Positions 8,387 to 17,529 of a DNA stretch of 64,000 bases are shown here, piece after piece. A program made the position numbers and the translations under genes. Below the pieces are notes generated by a model. The model ran no database searches and was not told where the DNA came from. It was given only the letters and a program-made list of their open reading frames with translations. The stretch comes from PGYR01 sp048267165 (GTDB lineage Bacteria > Bacteroidota > Ignavibacteria > Kapaibacteriales > UBA2268), in NCBI GenBank assembly GCA_048267165.1, contig JBLWYD010000009.1:37429-101428 (forward strand). Direction: 5' to 3'. Numbering within the stretch: the stretch's first letter is position 1; each line of letters begins with the position of its first letter.

Positions 8387-8827
8387 ATGGATGAGAAATT
8401 TGTAGATTTCCTGAAAAGAGAAAAGGAATTGACTGAAAAGCTGTTGATGCTTTCTAATAGATTGCGTGAAGCTCTGATGTCACAAAGGCAAGATTTGGTC
8501 GAAAAAATCTCACAAGATCAGCACATTATAACTGCAAAGCTAAAAGAAATGGAAGAAAGAAGATTGAGATATATGGTCTCTAAGCTATCTATTAGCAGAG
8601 TAGAAGCGTCTCAGCTCCGACTTTCGGAAATAGAAAAAACAGTAGAAGGCGAAAACAAAATCGACCTTCGTAGAATAAGAATAGCAATGAAGAAAATAGT
8701 CTCAGAATTGCAAGAAGTAAACACTACTAATAGACTACTTTCTAACAGAGCAAAGAACAGTGTTACCAATATAATCTCTACACTTAACAGTAGAAATGGT
8801 AGAAAAGTTTGTGACGTAAAGGTATAA
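8387..8827 (+). CDS. flgN: FlgN-like flagellar export chaperone
   Basis: A 146-residue, nearly all-helical protein (LKREKELTEKLLMLSNRLRE; LKEMEERRLRYMVSKLS) with the length and heptad pattern of FlgN. FlgN is the cytoplasmic chaperone of the hook-junction proteins FlgK and FlgL. The identification rests mainly on position: it lies one base after flgJ and three bases before flgK, where flgN is normally found. Sequence similarity in this family is low, so the assignment is probable rather than certain. Confidence 0.7.
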   Translation: MDEKFVDFLKREKELTEKLLMLSNRLREALMSQRQDLVEKISQDQHIITAKLKEMEERRLRYMVSKLSISRVEASQLRLSEIEKTVEGENKIDLRRIRIAMKKIVSELQEVNTTNRLLSNRAKNSVTNIISTLNSRNGRKVCDVKV

Positions 8828-8830
8828 GAT

Positions 8831-10270
8831 ATGAGTTTTTCAACATTACAGATTGGCAAGTCAGCACTCCTCGCACAGCGCTATGGATTGGAAGTTGTTT
8901 CGAACAATATATCCAATGCAAATACTGAAGGGTACTCTCGTAAAAGAGCGGACATGACTTCTGCCAATTCGAAATTCGAAGCAGGGAACTTCGTAGGTAC
9001 TGGCGTTATAGCTGACCAACTGAAATCATTCCGTGAAGAATTTTTCGATAAAGAAATAAGAAATTCCATAACTAGAAATGCCGGTTACGAATCTGATCAA
9101 GAAGTGCTAAAAAGAATTGAAGGCGTATTGGGTGAGCCATCTGATACTGGGCTAAACAACCTAATCTCGGACTTCTTTATTAGTTGGGATGAGCTAGCTT
9201 CCAACCCTGATAATGCTGGCTACAGACAGAAAGTAATATCAAGTGCTAAAAATATGACGGATAAGTTCCATCAGCTTTCTGAAGGATTCGAAGAAACTCG
9301 AATAGATGTACTATCAAAGCTAAAAGACAATGTAGCAGACGTTAATAGTCTAGCCAAGAGAATATCTGAAATAAACTCTAGAATCGCTGATAACCATAAC
9401 TCATCTCTGGATGGAGATTTGAATATGGCAGACGAGCGAGAGGTAATGATAGAGCAATTGGCAGAATACGGCAAGACTAACGTTAGCCAGAACGATGATG
9501 GTACTGTCAATGTCTATATGAACGGTATTAACCTAGTAACTGGTAAAAGTCTGAATGAATTGAAGCTAGTAGAGACTACAAACGGTACTACTAACGAGCG
9601 AACTATTGGCCTATATACTACTGATAAGCAAGGTAATCTGATAAATAAGATTAACCCTGGTGCTGGTAAATTAGAAGCCCAAATGAAGCACTACAACGAA
9701 ACTTTAGACAAAGATGACACGAGTGGTAATTTCTCAATAGCAAAGTCGATTAATGAACTTGCAAAAGAGATAGCTGCTAATGTTAATATGGCAAGTGTTG
9801 CCGGATTTGGTTTGAATGACACTGGAGCTATTCCTCCGGGGCGTTCGTTCTTTGTTCCTTATCCAACTGATGCAGACGCACTTTCTATACAAGTGAATTC
9901 TGTAATACTGAATGATACGGATAATATCCCATTATCATCAGTAGCTGGCGAAAGTGGCAATAACCAAATCGGTTTGCAAATAGCCGCATTGGCTGATGAT
10001 ATTAACTTCATCAACAATAGAACTCCGGGTGAGTATTATTCTGATTTGCTTTCCAAAGCAGGTAATATGCTGAATGATTCGCAAACTGGATTGAAAAATA
10101 GTACGATGGTACTTGACCAAATGAAAAATCAACGCGATACTATAATCGGTGTGAATCTGGACGAAGAAGCGATAAATTTAATCAAATTCCAGCGTAGTTT
10201 TGAAGCCGCAGCGAGAGTTGTAAATATGGCTGATGAAGTATTAGGAACAATTGTAAATCTGGGTAGATAA
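8831..10270 (+). CDS. flgK: Flagellar hook-associated protein 1, FlgK
   Basis: A 479-residue protein with the FlgK N-terminal signature (LLAQRYGLEVVSNNISNANTEGYSRKRADM) and the C-terminal helix DEEAINLIKFQRSFEAAARVVNMADEVL. Between them lie the long helical region (LNNLISDFFISWDELASNPDN, typical of FlgK) and a variable middle. It is the first hook-filament junction protein. Its last base overlaps the flgL ATG (TAATG), so the two are translationally coupled. Confidence 0.95.
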   Translation: MSFSTLQIGKSALLAQRYGLEVVSNNISNANTEGYSRKRADMTSANSKFEAGNFVGTGVIADQLKSFREEFFDKEIRNSITRNAGYESDQEVLKRIEGVLGEPSDTGLNNLISDFFISWDELASNPDNAGYRQKVISSAKNMTDKFHQLSEGFEETRIDVLSKLKDNVADVNSLAKRISEINSRIADNHNSSLDGDLNMADEREVMIEQLAEYGKTNVSQNDDGTVNVYMNGINLVTGKSLNELKLVETTNGTTNERTIGLYTTDKQGNLINKINPGAGKLEAQMKHYNETLDKDDTSGNFSIAKSINELAKEIAANVNMASVAGFGLNDTGAIPPGRSFFVPYPTDADALSIQVNSVILNDTDNIPLSSVAGESGNNQIGLQIAALADDINFINNRTPGEYYSDLLSKAGNMLNDSQTGLKNSTMVLDQMKNQRDTIIGVNLDEEAINLIKFQRSFEAAARVVNMADEVLGTIVNLGR

Positions 10271-11265
10271 TGAGAGTAGGTACTAATTCCGTATATAGAG
10301 ATTACCAAAGAAATCTGAATGACTCACAGTTCAAAGTGAACAAGGAGAATCTGCGGATTTCATCTGGAAAAAAGAATCATAGCATATCAGAAAATACGGC
10401 AGATATAGTAGATGCAGATATGTTCAGAAATAAGATAAGCCGCAATGAGGCATTTCTGAAGAATATTGGCTCGAACCTAGACAAATTGCAACAGACCGAT
10501 ACTGCACTGCGAAATATCTCTGACAAAATGCAAGAGATAAGAGACTACGTAGTAGATGTATCGAAGACAAGTACTGGCTATAACCATTTTGCAATAGCAC
10601 AATCTATCAAAGGGGCATTAGAAGATATAGTAACAATTGCCAATACGGATAATAACGGATCGTATCTCTTTTCTGGGAATATGACTTCACCAAAAGACAT
10701 AAAGAACGCAAACCCAACTTTAAATAATCTTCCTTTTGAGATAATACAAGGCACAGCTACACCGACTAATCCATCGGGATTGTCGATAGTGTACAAAGGG
10801 AATAACGAAGACATAAACGTTAATATAACTGACATGTCGCAAGAGAGAGTGAACACCAAGGCAGAAGAAATATTCGGTGCTGGTGGTACTGAGGCACTTC
10901 AGAAAATTATAGATATTTACAATGTAGTAGCGTTCGATCAATCGGGTGCACAAAGACCAGCACGTACATTACTAAATGCAGATGAACTAGCCGAGCTAAA
11001 CACATTACAAAAAGACATAGCTGATAAATATGACGAAATGAACATATTAGCAGCAGTCAACGGTAGTAAAATCAACCGACTAGAATCAACAAAAGATTTT
11101 CTATTAGACGAGAATCTTAGACTAGACGAATACCGCTCTATCAAAGAAGATACAGACATAGCCGAATCAGCTATGAATCTAAAACGAGAAGAAAACATAC
11201 TCCAATTCGCCCTACAAGTAGGTAGCCGAATCAACCAACTGAACCTATTCCAGTTCTTGAGTTAG
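10270..11265 (+). CDS. flgL: Flagellar hook-associated protein 3, FlgL
   Basis: A 331-residue flagellin-family protein: N-terminal helix (MRVGTNSVYRDYQRNLNDSQ... NLRISSGKK) and C-terminal helix (SAMNLKREENILQFALQVGSRINQL) frame a short variable centre (NNGSYLFSGNMT). Together with FlgK it joins hook and filament. It is the last gene of the operon. The fliW/csrA pair that often follows flgL is not present here, and no clear hairpin terminator is seen after the stop. Confidence 0.92.
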   Translation: MRVGTNSVYRDYQRNLNDSQFKVNKENLRISSGKKNHSISENTADIVDADMFRNKISRNEAFLKNIGSNLDKLQQTDTALRNISDKMQEIRDYVVDVSKTSTGYNHFAIAQSIKGALEDIVTIANTDNNGSYLFSGNMTSPKDIKNANPTLNNLPFEIIQGTATPTNPSGLSIVYKGNNEDINVNITDMSQERVNTKAEEIFGAGGTEALQKIIDIYNVVAFDQSGAQRPARTLLNADELAELNTLQKDIADKYDEMNILAAVNGSKINRLESTKDFLLDENLRLDEYRSIKEDTDIAESAMNLKREENILQFALQVGSRINQLNLFQFLS

Positions 11266-11681
11266 GATGACAGCGTCACTCAGAACGCAGTGAAGAGTCC
11301 AGGAGAATACTTGTCACAGCGAGCGAAGCGTGCTTGCCAAGCCAAAGGCATGGGCTGTCCCAATTATAACTAACCTATCATCATGTTTGTTTTATCACTG
11401 AGTTCACGAAGTTGTAATTTTCTAATTTATAACACAGAGGTCACAAAGTGTGGGTGTCCGAAGAAACAATGTAAAACAGAGTATTGTCGTTGGCTTCAGC
11501 CAATGGATAGAATAATTCTATCTGTAGCCACCTTAAATTTTCATGCCTTTGGCTTGACAGGCAAGGGGGTTCCTGCTTTCAGCTGGACAAGTGGGGGATT
11601 TATTAGATTTGCCCACTTGCATTATCCACATACTATTACTATATTTAGCAAGGCCGATTTCAACTGGTTGCGAAAAACATT
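11266..11681. repeat. Intergenic stretch with degenerate dispersed-repeat fragments
   Basis: No convincing gene. The sequence contains pieces resembling the short repeats seen elsewhere in the window: CACTCAGAACGCAGTGAAGAG near 11276 and CTTTCAGCTGGACAAGTG near 11576, the latter recurring as TTTTAGCTGGACAAGTG near 37650. An open frame at 11383-11685 has repeat-like composition and no plausible domain, so it is not called. Confidence 0.5.
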
Positions 11682-14600
11682 ATGAAAACTATTCTACTAC
11701 TTCTAATATCTATACTCATTTCGGCTTCAACCGTTGAAGCTCAAGACACCCTACCTTTTTCAGGTAAAACATATTACAACTGGTATTTTGGAATATATGC
11801 GGGTGTTACATTCGATACTCCTGATAAAGAACCGATATTTTTACCAAATACAGTACTTGGAACTGGTCAGAATTCAACTACCATTTCTGATAGAGATGGT
11901 AACTTCTTATTTCATTCTAATGGTGAGATGCTAGAAAATTTTAAGCATCGAATTGTTCAAAGAGATATGGGTGGGAATGATTCTCAAAATGAAGGTAGTG
12001 TATTGGCTCCACTTTACGGAAATAAATTTATTTTTTTTACTTGTGTCTTTGCTAATTCCATTTTAAATGAAAGACAATTTGACCCTCCTAGAAGGCTGCA
12101 TGATTCGACTGGTTTAGTCTATTCTATTTTTTCTTATGATTATGATGCTGATACTTTAATTTTTGAAGTATTTAAAAAACAGTTATATAAGTCCTATAGA
12201 TCAGAGGCGATTCAGTTATCATATAGTGCTTTGACTGGTAATTATATTTTAATTGCTGTTGAACCCAAAGGAGAAATAAGTGCCTTCGAATTCGATTTGA
12301 AAGGGAACTTGCTAAGAGAGAAAAAACAATCTTTTTACAATATTGATCCCAACACAAACCTTCTAGATATTAGAATAAATCAAATGTGTGATAAAGTTGC
12401 AGTCAATTCAAGTTATGGTTTCTACAGATTTGGGAATGAAACAAATAAAACTGTTCATAATAGTTATCTTTACCTCATGAATTTTGATGCTAAGAAACTT
12501 GAATTTTACAATTATAAAGAATATGACTTTGGTAAATTTCAATTTATCTCCATTGAATTCTCATCCAATTCAAATTATCTATATACAATCCTGTCAGACC
12601 TAGATTTAGATCAAAATAGTAAAGAGTATCTTAAACGAATTGATTTGAAAGAAAATCAAATAGAAGATTTATATTCAGGCGAAATACCTAAGAGTAAAGA
12701 TTATAGGCGGACTAATGAAAATATAATAGCGTCCGCTGTTATTTCTGAATTAAAAATAGCCCCAAATAATAAGATTTACATTGCAAGAAATCGAGCAAAC
12801 CATCTTTCATCAATTGAAAATCCTAATAGTAAACCTAATCCTTTCTATTTGTTAGACCCTGTCTATTTTGAAGAATTTAATGGAATAACCCCATTTGGAA
12901 ATATGGATCTTCCCCAATTCATATCCGCATCATTCGCACCAGTTTATGTACGAAGTGAAATAATTCTATGTGAGGGTGAGAAGTTAGAACTATATGCAAA
13001 AACACAGTTGCCCGATACAAACGCAACATATAACTGGACTGGTCCAAAACAATTCAAAACAAGTGAGCAATATCCAAGTATTGATAATATTCAACTAGAC
13101 CAAGCAGGACTATATATAGTTACTGTCAGAAGCGGTCAAGAGACTTACACCGCAGAGACTTTCGTAAGAGTAAAACCCACTCCCAAACCAACGTTAGAAG
13201 CATACCCGAAAGCATTTTTATGTAATGATGGTGTCATAGTTCTTAGATTGAAAGAGCAGTTCGCTTCATATCTATGGTCAACTGGTGATACAACAGAGTT
13301 TATTAGTGTTACTAAAAGTGGAATGTATGGTGTAACAGTTACTAATGAAGTAGGTTGTGAAGCTTATGTAGAGCTGAATGTAGGTTTCGGAAGCGATTAT
13401 GTAATAGCGATAGAAGGCGACACTTTAAAATGTACTGGCGAATCAGTAACGCTAACTAGCACAGATGAATACCCTGAATACAATTGGTCCAACGGAGAAA
13501 AGACACGTTCAATCACAGTTATCAACCCTGCGAGATATACACTTACAGTTAAAACAGAAGAGGGATGTACTGTATCACGTACTATCGAAGTGAAAGACCA
13601 TCCGAAAATTAATGCAGTACTAAACCCAACACCAACAACAATTTGTAATGGAGACTCGACTTTACTAGAATCAAAATACGATGTTCCTTATTATAGCTAC
13701 GAGTGGAACACTGGAGCTACAACAAGGGGAATCTATGTAAGTAGTTCAGGGACTTACAAGTTAATAATAACGGACACAAGAACTGGCTGTACTGACAGTA
13801 CAGAAATCGCAATCAGCGTTGAAGACAACTTGAAACCTGAAATCATAGGTGGAGACATTTGCTCTGGTCAATCTGCAACTTTAGAAGCTCTTCCCAACGA
13901 CCCAAGTTATACTTACCTTTGGAGCAACGGCGAAGAAACACCAGTAATAGAAGTAACCCAAGCAGGAACATATTCAGTTACTGTTAGCAAGGCTAGTTGC
14001 GTAGGAACAGCCGAAACAACAGTAAACGAAAGCCCAACACCAGAGTTTACTATTCTGGGTGAAACTATCATTTGTAATAATGAAACAGCGGTGCTAAGTA
14101 GTAGTGATGACTTCGCAGAATACCTCTGGTCAACAAATGAGATAACTAAAGAAATTGAAGTAACAGAAGCGGGTATTTATACGTTAACCGTAACTGATAT
14201 TAATGGATGCACGGCAACAGAAACACGCACGGTAGAAAAATATGAACTGAAATTCGATATTAGCAATGATAGCATTAACTTCGGAAAGGTTTATATTACT
14301 GAAACTAAATCTGATAATACTACTATAACTAACAACAGTGGATTTGAAATAACTTTACTTGGTGGTCAAACAATAGACGATGGACAATCATATCCATACA
14401 ACTATGATTTTGTACCAATACAACTTGGTGCATTTAGTAACAGTATTGATATTAGCATTGTAGATCCATGCGATACAGTTATTACCATACCAATTACAGC
14501 AACTGTATATGCAAGAACAACTATTAGTACAACTGACATATACACCCAAATCGGTCAAGCAGAAACTATACCTGTATATCTAGAATGCGAAGCTGATTTA

Positions 14601-15131
14601 CCAATACAAGAATACACAATCACTACAGATATTGATAGAACCGCTTTTTTCACAAATGATAGTTATTCTATAAATCAGAATCAACCAATTAATAAAGTGA
14701 AAACTAATATTCATAACCTGACGGGAACAATCCTATTATCAGATGATTTGGAATATGATATTACTTTCCCAAGTTATAGCTTCACGAATCCATATATTGA
14801 AGTTATAGAGCAACCAGGCAAGATTTACATAGATTCGGTTTGCGTATTTCCACTAAGAAACATCACTACATTTGACCCAACAACTCTTGATATATCACCA
14901 AACCCAGCTAGTGAACAACTGAACATAGACATCACAACAGGTGTACAAGGAACAATGAAGTTGGAATTAGTAGCTATAGACGGTCGAGTAATCTACTCAG
15001 ATGAGTGGCTGCAATCTACAAAGTCAAAGCAGATGCTAATAAACACCAGAGAAGTACCAAGTGGGTTATATCAAGTTCGGTTAATTACTCCTTACGATGC
15101 TATTACTAAGAGCGTGATTGTGGTGGAGTAG
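11682..15131 (+). CDS. Large T9SS-secreted protein with Ig-like repeats
   Basis: A 1149-residue protein with a signal peptide (MKTILLLLISILISASTVEAQ). Residues about 25-430 look like a propeller or SGNH-free Bacteroidota surface domain (TYYNWYFGIYAGVTFDT start) that I cannot name. Residues about 435-855 hold five or six tandem Ig/PKD-like units with the repeating core Y-x-W-S-x-G/N-x-x-T ... G-x-Y-x-x-T-V and one cysteine pair per unit. A HYDIN/ASPM-like sandwich follows (INFGKVYITETKSDNTTI). The last 80 residues are a type A T9SS sorting domain (DISPNPASEQLNIDI, GLYQVRLI). It is predicted to be exported and anchored or released at the cell surface. The function is unknown, possibly adhesion. 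Confidence 0.88.
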   Translation: MKTILLLLISILISASTVEAQDTLPFSGKTYYNWYFGIYAGVTFDTPDKEPIFLPNTVLGTGQNSTTISDRDGNFLFHSNGEMLENFKHRIVQRDMGGNDSQNEGSVLAPLYGNKFIFFTCVFANSILNERQFDPPRRLHDSTGLVYSIFSYDYDADTLIFEVFKKQLYKSYRSEAIQLSYSALTGNYILIAVEPKGEISAFEFDLKGNLLREKKQSFYNIDPNTNLLDIRINQMCDKVAVNSSYGFYRFGNETNKTVHNSYLYLMNFDAKKLEFYNYKEYDFGKFQFISIEFSSNSNYLYTILSDLDLDQNSKEYLKRIDLKENQIEDLYSGEIPKSKDYRRTNENIIASAVISELKIAPNNKIYIARNRANHLSSIENPNSKPNPFYLLDPVYFEEFNGITPFGNMDLPQFISASFAPVYVRSEIILCEGEKLELYAKTQLPDTNATYNWTGPKQFKTSEQYPSIDNIQLDQAGLYIVTVRSGQETYTAETFVRVKPTPKPTLEAYPKAFLCNDGVIVLRLKEQFASYLWSTGDTTEFISVTKSGMYGVTVTNEVGCEAYVELNVGFGSDYVIAIEGDTLKCTGESVTLTSTDEYPEYNWSNGEKTRSITVINPARYTLTVKTEEGCTVSRTIEVKDHPKINAVLNPTPTTICNGDSTLLESKYDVPYYSYEWNTGATTRGIYVSSSGTYKLIITDTRTGCTDSTEIAISVEDNLKPEIIGGDICSGQSATLEALPNDPSYTYLWSNGEETPVIEVTQAGTYSVTVSKASCVGTAETTVNESPTPEFTILGETIICNNETAVLSSSDDFAEYLWSTNEITKEIEVTEAGIYTLTVTDINGCTATETRTVEKYELKFDISNDSINFGKVYITETKSDNTTITNNSGFEITLLGGQTIDDGQSYPYNYDFVPIQLGAFSNSIDISIVDPCDTVITIPITATVYARTTISTTDIYTQIGQAETIPVYLECEADLPIQEYTITTDIDRTAFFTNDSYSINQNQPINKVKTNIHNLTGTILLSDDLEYDITFPSYSFTNPYIEVIEQPGKIYIDSVCVFPLRNITTFDPTTLDISPNPASEQLNIDITTGVQGTMKLELVAIDGRVIYSDEWLQSTKSKQMLINTREVPSGLYQVRLITPYDAITKSVIVVE

Positions 15132-15147
15132 TGTGATTTTACATTGT

Positions 15148-15213
15148 AGAGACGTATTGCGCATACGTCTCAAAATGAAAATGGAATCAGAGACGTATGC
15201 AATACGTCTCTAC
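15148..15213. repeat. Long inverted repeat, GTAGAGACGTATTGC family
   Basis: GTAGAGACGTATTGC plus GCATACGTCTC at the left is matched by GAGACGTATGCAATACGTCTCTAC at the right with one bulge, giving about 24 bp of stem. Fragments of the same unit occur near 15487, 37583, 37789 and 51882, so this is a dispersed palindromic repeat family and not a site specific to this gene. Confidence 0.75.
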
Positions 15214-15216
15214 GAA

Positions 15217-15255
15217 GTGCTGTCATCCTGATAACGCCGCAGGCGTTATCAGGAT
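15217..15255. repeat. Short hairpin repeat (CCTGATAACGCC...GGCGTTATCAGG)
   Basis: A near-perfect 12-bp stem around 15224-15251, GC-richer than its surroundings. It follows the T9SS gene and could act as a terminator, but it lacks a T run. It belongs to the intergenic repeat mosaic. Confidence 0.55.
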
Positions 15256-15392
15256 CCAGGAAGAAGAAAGCATTTCCGTCGGCTAAAGCAAATGGGTAAA
15301 ACACAATTTCTTAATCATCCTGTTCTAACATTTGAAATAATATCAAATCCGAGAAACCCCTTAATCCAAATAACCAGTGATTCAGAATAAGG

Positions 15393-15432
15393 GAGACAGC
15401 CACGTCCTTTCAGTCCTCGCTGTGACAGGTTT
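15393..15432. repeat. 40-bp direct repeat, copy 1 (second copy at 37502-37541)
   Basis: The 40 bases beginning GAGACAGCCACGTCCTTTCA and ending GCTGTGACAGGTTT are identical at 37502-37541, about 22 kb away. Both copies lie in gene-free gaps next to GAGACGTA-type repeat fragments. No transposase is nearby, so this looks like a small non-coding dispersed repeat. Confidence 0.8.
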
Positions 15433-15514
15433 ACTTCCTTGATCCTTCATTTCACTCAGGATAGACAGTGCTTTGGTAACTATATCAATACGTCTCTGCA
15501 ATTCAATAACATCA

Positions 15515-15549
15515 CAAAAAAAAGGGTTGCTTAAATAAATAAGCAACCC
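15515..15549 (-). terminator. Terminator of the Fe-S assembly operon
   Basis: On the minus strand a 9-bp stem (GGGTTGCTT with its complement, 8-base loop) is followed by nine T residues. It lies 26 bases after the stop of the A-type carrier gene, ending the minus-strand cluster. Confidence 0.9.
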
Positions 15550-15574
15550 CTCTAGTATCTATACTAATGCTGAC

Positions 15575-15961
15575 TTAGTGTGAGCATCCACAATTGTGTG
15601 AGTTAGTAGGATTGTTGAATACGAAACCGCTACCAGATGGTCCATCTACATAATCCAAAGTTACACCTTGGATGTAGAATAAACTATGGTCATCAGTTAC
15701 TATGCTCAATTTACCTGCATCTAACACAACATCGTTTGCATTTACTTCTGAGTCAAAACCCAAAGAGTAATTCATTCCTGAGCAACCACCGCTGCTTGTG
15801 CTAATTCTTAATTTGAAATCAGCTGGAATTTCATTTTCTGCTTTTATTTGGTCTATTATTCCTAACGCATTGTTCGAAATGATAAATTCGTCTTGCTCTT
15901 CTGTTCCTGCGATCATTGTTGGTACTTTTACAAAGTCAACATTCTCTAGTACTTCAGACAT
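15575..15961 (-). CDS. A-type iron-sulfur carrier protein (HesB/IscA/SufA family)
   Basis: A 128-residue protein with the three conserved cysteines of A-type carriers in GGCSGMNYSLGF and the C-terminal HNCGCSH, plus the FVFNNP segment. It carries an Fe-S cluster or iron from the assembly scaffold to target proteins. The extra N-terminal 25 residues are variable. TAAGGAGGTGATAAT lies directly before the ATG, an unusually strong Shine-Dalgarno for this genome. It is the last gene of the minus-strand group with sufE- and sufT-like genes. A perfect palindrome lies about 50 bases upstream of the start. Confidence 0.93.
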   Translation of the reverse strand: MSEVLENVDFVKVPTMIAGTEEQDEFIISNNALGIIDQIKAENEIPADFKLRISTSSGGCSGMNYSLGFDSEVNANDVVLDAGKLSIVTDDHSLFYIQGVTLDYVDGPSGSGFVFNNPTNSHNCGCSH

Positions 15962-16009
15962 ATTATCACCTCCTTAAATTTAATTTATAAATATTTTCTT
16001 TTTGTATTA

Positions 16010-16025
16010 AGACTAATATTAGTCT
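16010..16025. promoter_or_regulatory. Perfect 16-bp palindrome, possible operator of the A-type carrier gene
   Basis: AGACTAATATTAGTCT reads the same on both strands. It lies between the reductase stop (16052) and the carrier start (15961), about 50 bases upstream of that ATG. The half-site GACT...AGTC resembles the type 1 site of the Fe-S regulator IscR (GACT-N5-AGTC), but the spacing here is 6. No Rrf2-family regulator gene is in the window, so function is inferred only. Confidence 0.45.
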
Positions 16026-16051
16026 CAATTATTATATTCGCAATAACAAAC

Positions 16052-17143
16052 TTAAAAATTATCGTCGTAATCTACAACTACATTATTTGTTAATGCGTGA
16101 GATGTACAAGTCAAGACAAATCCATCTTCAATTTCTTCTTCAGAAAGTGCATCATCTGCTTCCATCTCTACTTTACCGCCTTTAAGCTTTGCTCTACAAG
16201 TAGAACAAGCACCTATCTGGCAACTAAATGGTGGGTCAATCCCTGCCTTAATCCCAGCTACTAGTATCGTATCGCCGTCGGCTATATCTATCTCGTGTTC
16301 TTCACCGTAAAGTATCACTTTAACTTTTTCAACTTTCTCGTCGGGAGCGTGAGTTTCGTGGTGTTTTACTACCTCAGTTCCTTCGTTTTCCGCTACAGTG
16401 AAAGATTCCTTATGTATTTTCTTTTTATCTATGCTGAGCTCTAATAGTGCAGCTTCTATTTCATTCATCATGCCACCTGGGCCGCACATAAAATACTCTG
16501 CATTAGCTATTATAGTCGGGTCTAGTAGCTTAACTATGCCTAAGCAACGTTGTTTGTCTATACGTCCTTCTGTGTGCTCTACACCATTGTTTATTGGCTT
16601 ACTTAACTGATGGATTACCGTTAGTCTATCAACAAATTTCTCTTTCAAATCAATTAATGCATCACGGAAGATAATAGTCTCTTCGTTAGAGTTAGCATAA
16701 ACTAGTATTACTTTGCTCTGTTTTTCTCTGTATAGTACAGATTTCAGAATAGAAACAATTGGCGTAATACCACTACCACCAGCAAATAGGATATAAGTTT
16801 TCTTATTATTATCATCTAGGTCTATAGTGAAATTACCCAAAGGAGGCATTACATCGATAGTATCACCAACTTTCAATCGGCTATTGATATATGGAGAAAC
16901 CTCACCACCTGATACTTTCTTCACCGTTACGGCTAAGTAATCGTCAGCATCGGGGCTTGTGCATATAGAATACGCACGTCTTTCGTCCTTTCCATCGAAA
17001 TAGAATCGAAGAGTTAGGTATTGACCGTGCTTATATTTGAATTCGTCTTTTAGATTAGAGGGGATTTCGAATGATATCGTCGTTGCATCTTCCGTTTCTC
17101 TTACAATATTGCTTACATTCAGCTTGTGAAATTGTATTGCCAT
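16052..17143 (-). CDS. PaaE-like ferredoxin--NAD(P)H reductase with C-terminal 2Fe-2S domain
   Basis: A 363-residue flavoprotein. Residues 1-105 form the FAD domain (flavin motif RRAYSICTSP), residues 110-235 the NAD(P)H domain (LFAGGSGITPIVSILK, YFMCGPGGMMNEI), and residues 270-363 a plant-type 2Fe-2S ferredoxin with CQIGACSTCRAK and the fourth cysteine in VLTCTS. This is the architecture of PaaE (phenylacetyl-CoA epoxidase reductase) and Hmp-type reductases. No paaABCD oxygenase genes are nearby; the neighbours are Fe-S assembly genes, so a general electron-supply role, perhaps to cluster assembly, is more likely than phenylacetate breakdown. It is 24 bases downstream of the SufT-like gene. 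Confidence 0.88.
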   Translation of the reverse strand: MAIQFHKLNVSNIVRETEDATTISFEIPSNLKDEFKYKHGQYLTLRFYFDGKDERRAYSICTSPDADDYLAVTVKKVSGGEVSPYINSRLKVGDTIDVMPPLGNFTIDLDDNNKKTYILFAGGSGITPIVSILKSVLYREKQSKVILVYANSNEETIIFRDALIDLKEKFVDRLTVIHQLSKPINNGVEHTEGRIDKQRCLGIVKLLDPTIIANAEYFMCGPGGMMNEIEAALLELSIDKKKIHKESFTVAENEGTEVVKHHETHAPDEKVEKVKVILYGEEHEIDIADGDTILVAGIKAGIDPPFSCQIGACSTCRAKLKGGKVEMEADDALSEEEIEDGFVLTCTSHALTNNVVVDYDDNF

Positions 17144-17167
17144 TAAATTTCTAATTTTAATTTATAA

Positions 17168-17497
17168 TTATAAAAATCCTAGTTCTAGCTTTGCTTCGTC
17201 ACTCATCATCGACATATCCCAAGGTGGATCGAAAGTCAAAATTGCCTTCACATCGACTACTTCCTCTAGTTCCATAACCTTCATTTCCACATCACGAGGA
17301 ATTGAGTCGGCTACTGGGCAGTTCGGAGCAGTTAGCGTCATTATAACCACTACTTCGCGATTTTCCGCTACAGTAATGTCATATATTAAGCCAAGCTCAA
17401 CTATATTGACTGGTATCTCAGGGTCGAAGACTTCTTTAAGCTTTTCGTAAGCTTTTTCTTCTATTTCTTCTAATACGTCTTTAGTAACACTTTCCAT
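17168..17497 (-). CDS. SufT-like MIP18 (DUF59) family protein
   Basis: A 109-residue single-domain protein with the MIP18 family motifs FDPEIPVNIVELGLIYDI, the conserved cysteine in LTAPNCPVAD, and the tail FDPPWDMSMMSDEAKLELG. SufT-type members help mature Fe-S proteins, and PaaD is a related member. The presence of SufE upstream and an A-type carrier downstream supports the Fe-S assembly role over phenylacetate degradation, although the adjacent PaaE-like reductase leaves some ambiguity. Confidence 0.88.
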   Translation of the reverse strand: MESVTKDVLEEIEEKAYEKLKEVFDPEIPVNIVELGLIYDITVAENREVVVIMTLTAPNCPVADSIPRDVEMKVMELEEVVDVKAILTFDPPWDMSMMSDEAKLELGFL

Positions 17498-17529
17498 ATT
17501 GCAATTTACAAATAAATAATTAAATTAAT

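Noticed and set aside
11383..11685. Open frame of 100 codons before the large T9SS gene
   Set aside because: It runs through dispersed-repeat fragments, has no domain-like pattern, and overlaps the true ATG of the next gene.
16052..17497. Phenylacetate degradation (paaD/paaE) reading of two genes
   Set aside because: No paaABC oxygenase genes are present and the neighbours are Fe-S assembly genes, so SufT-like and general reductase roles fit better.
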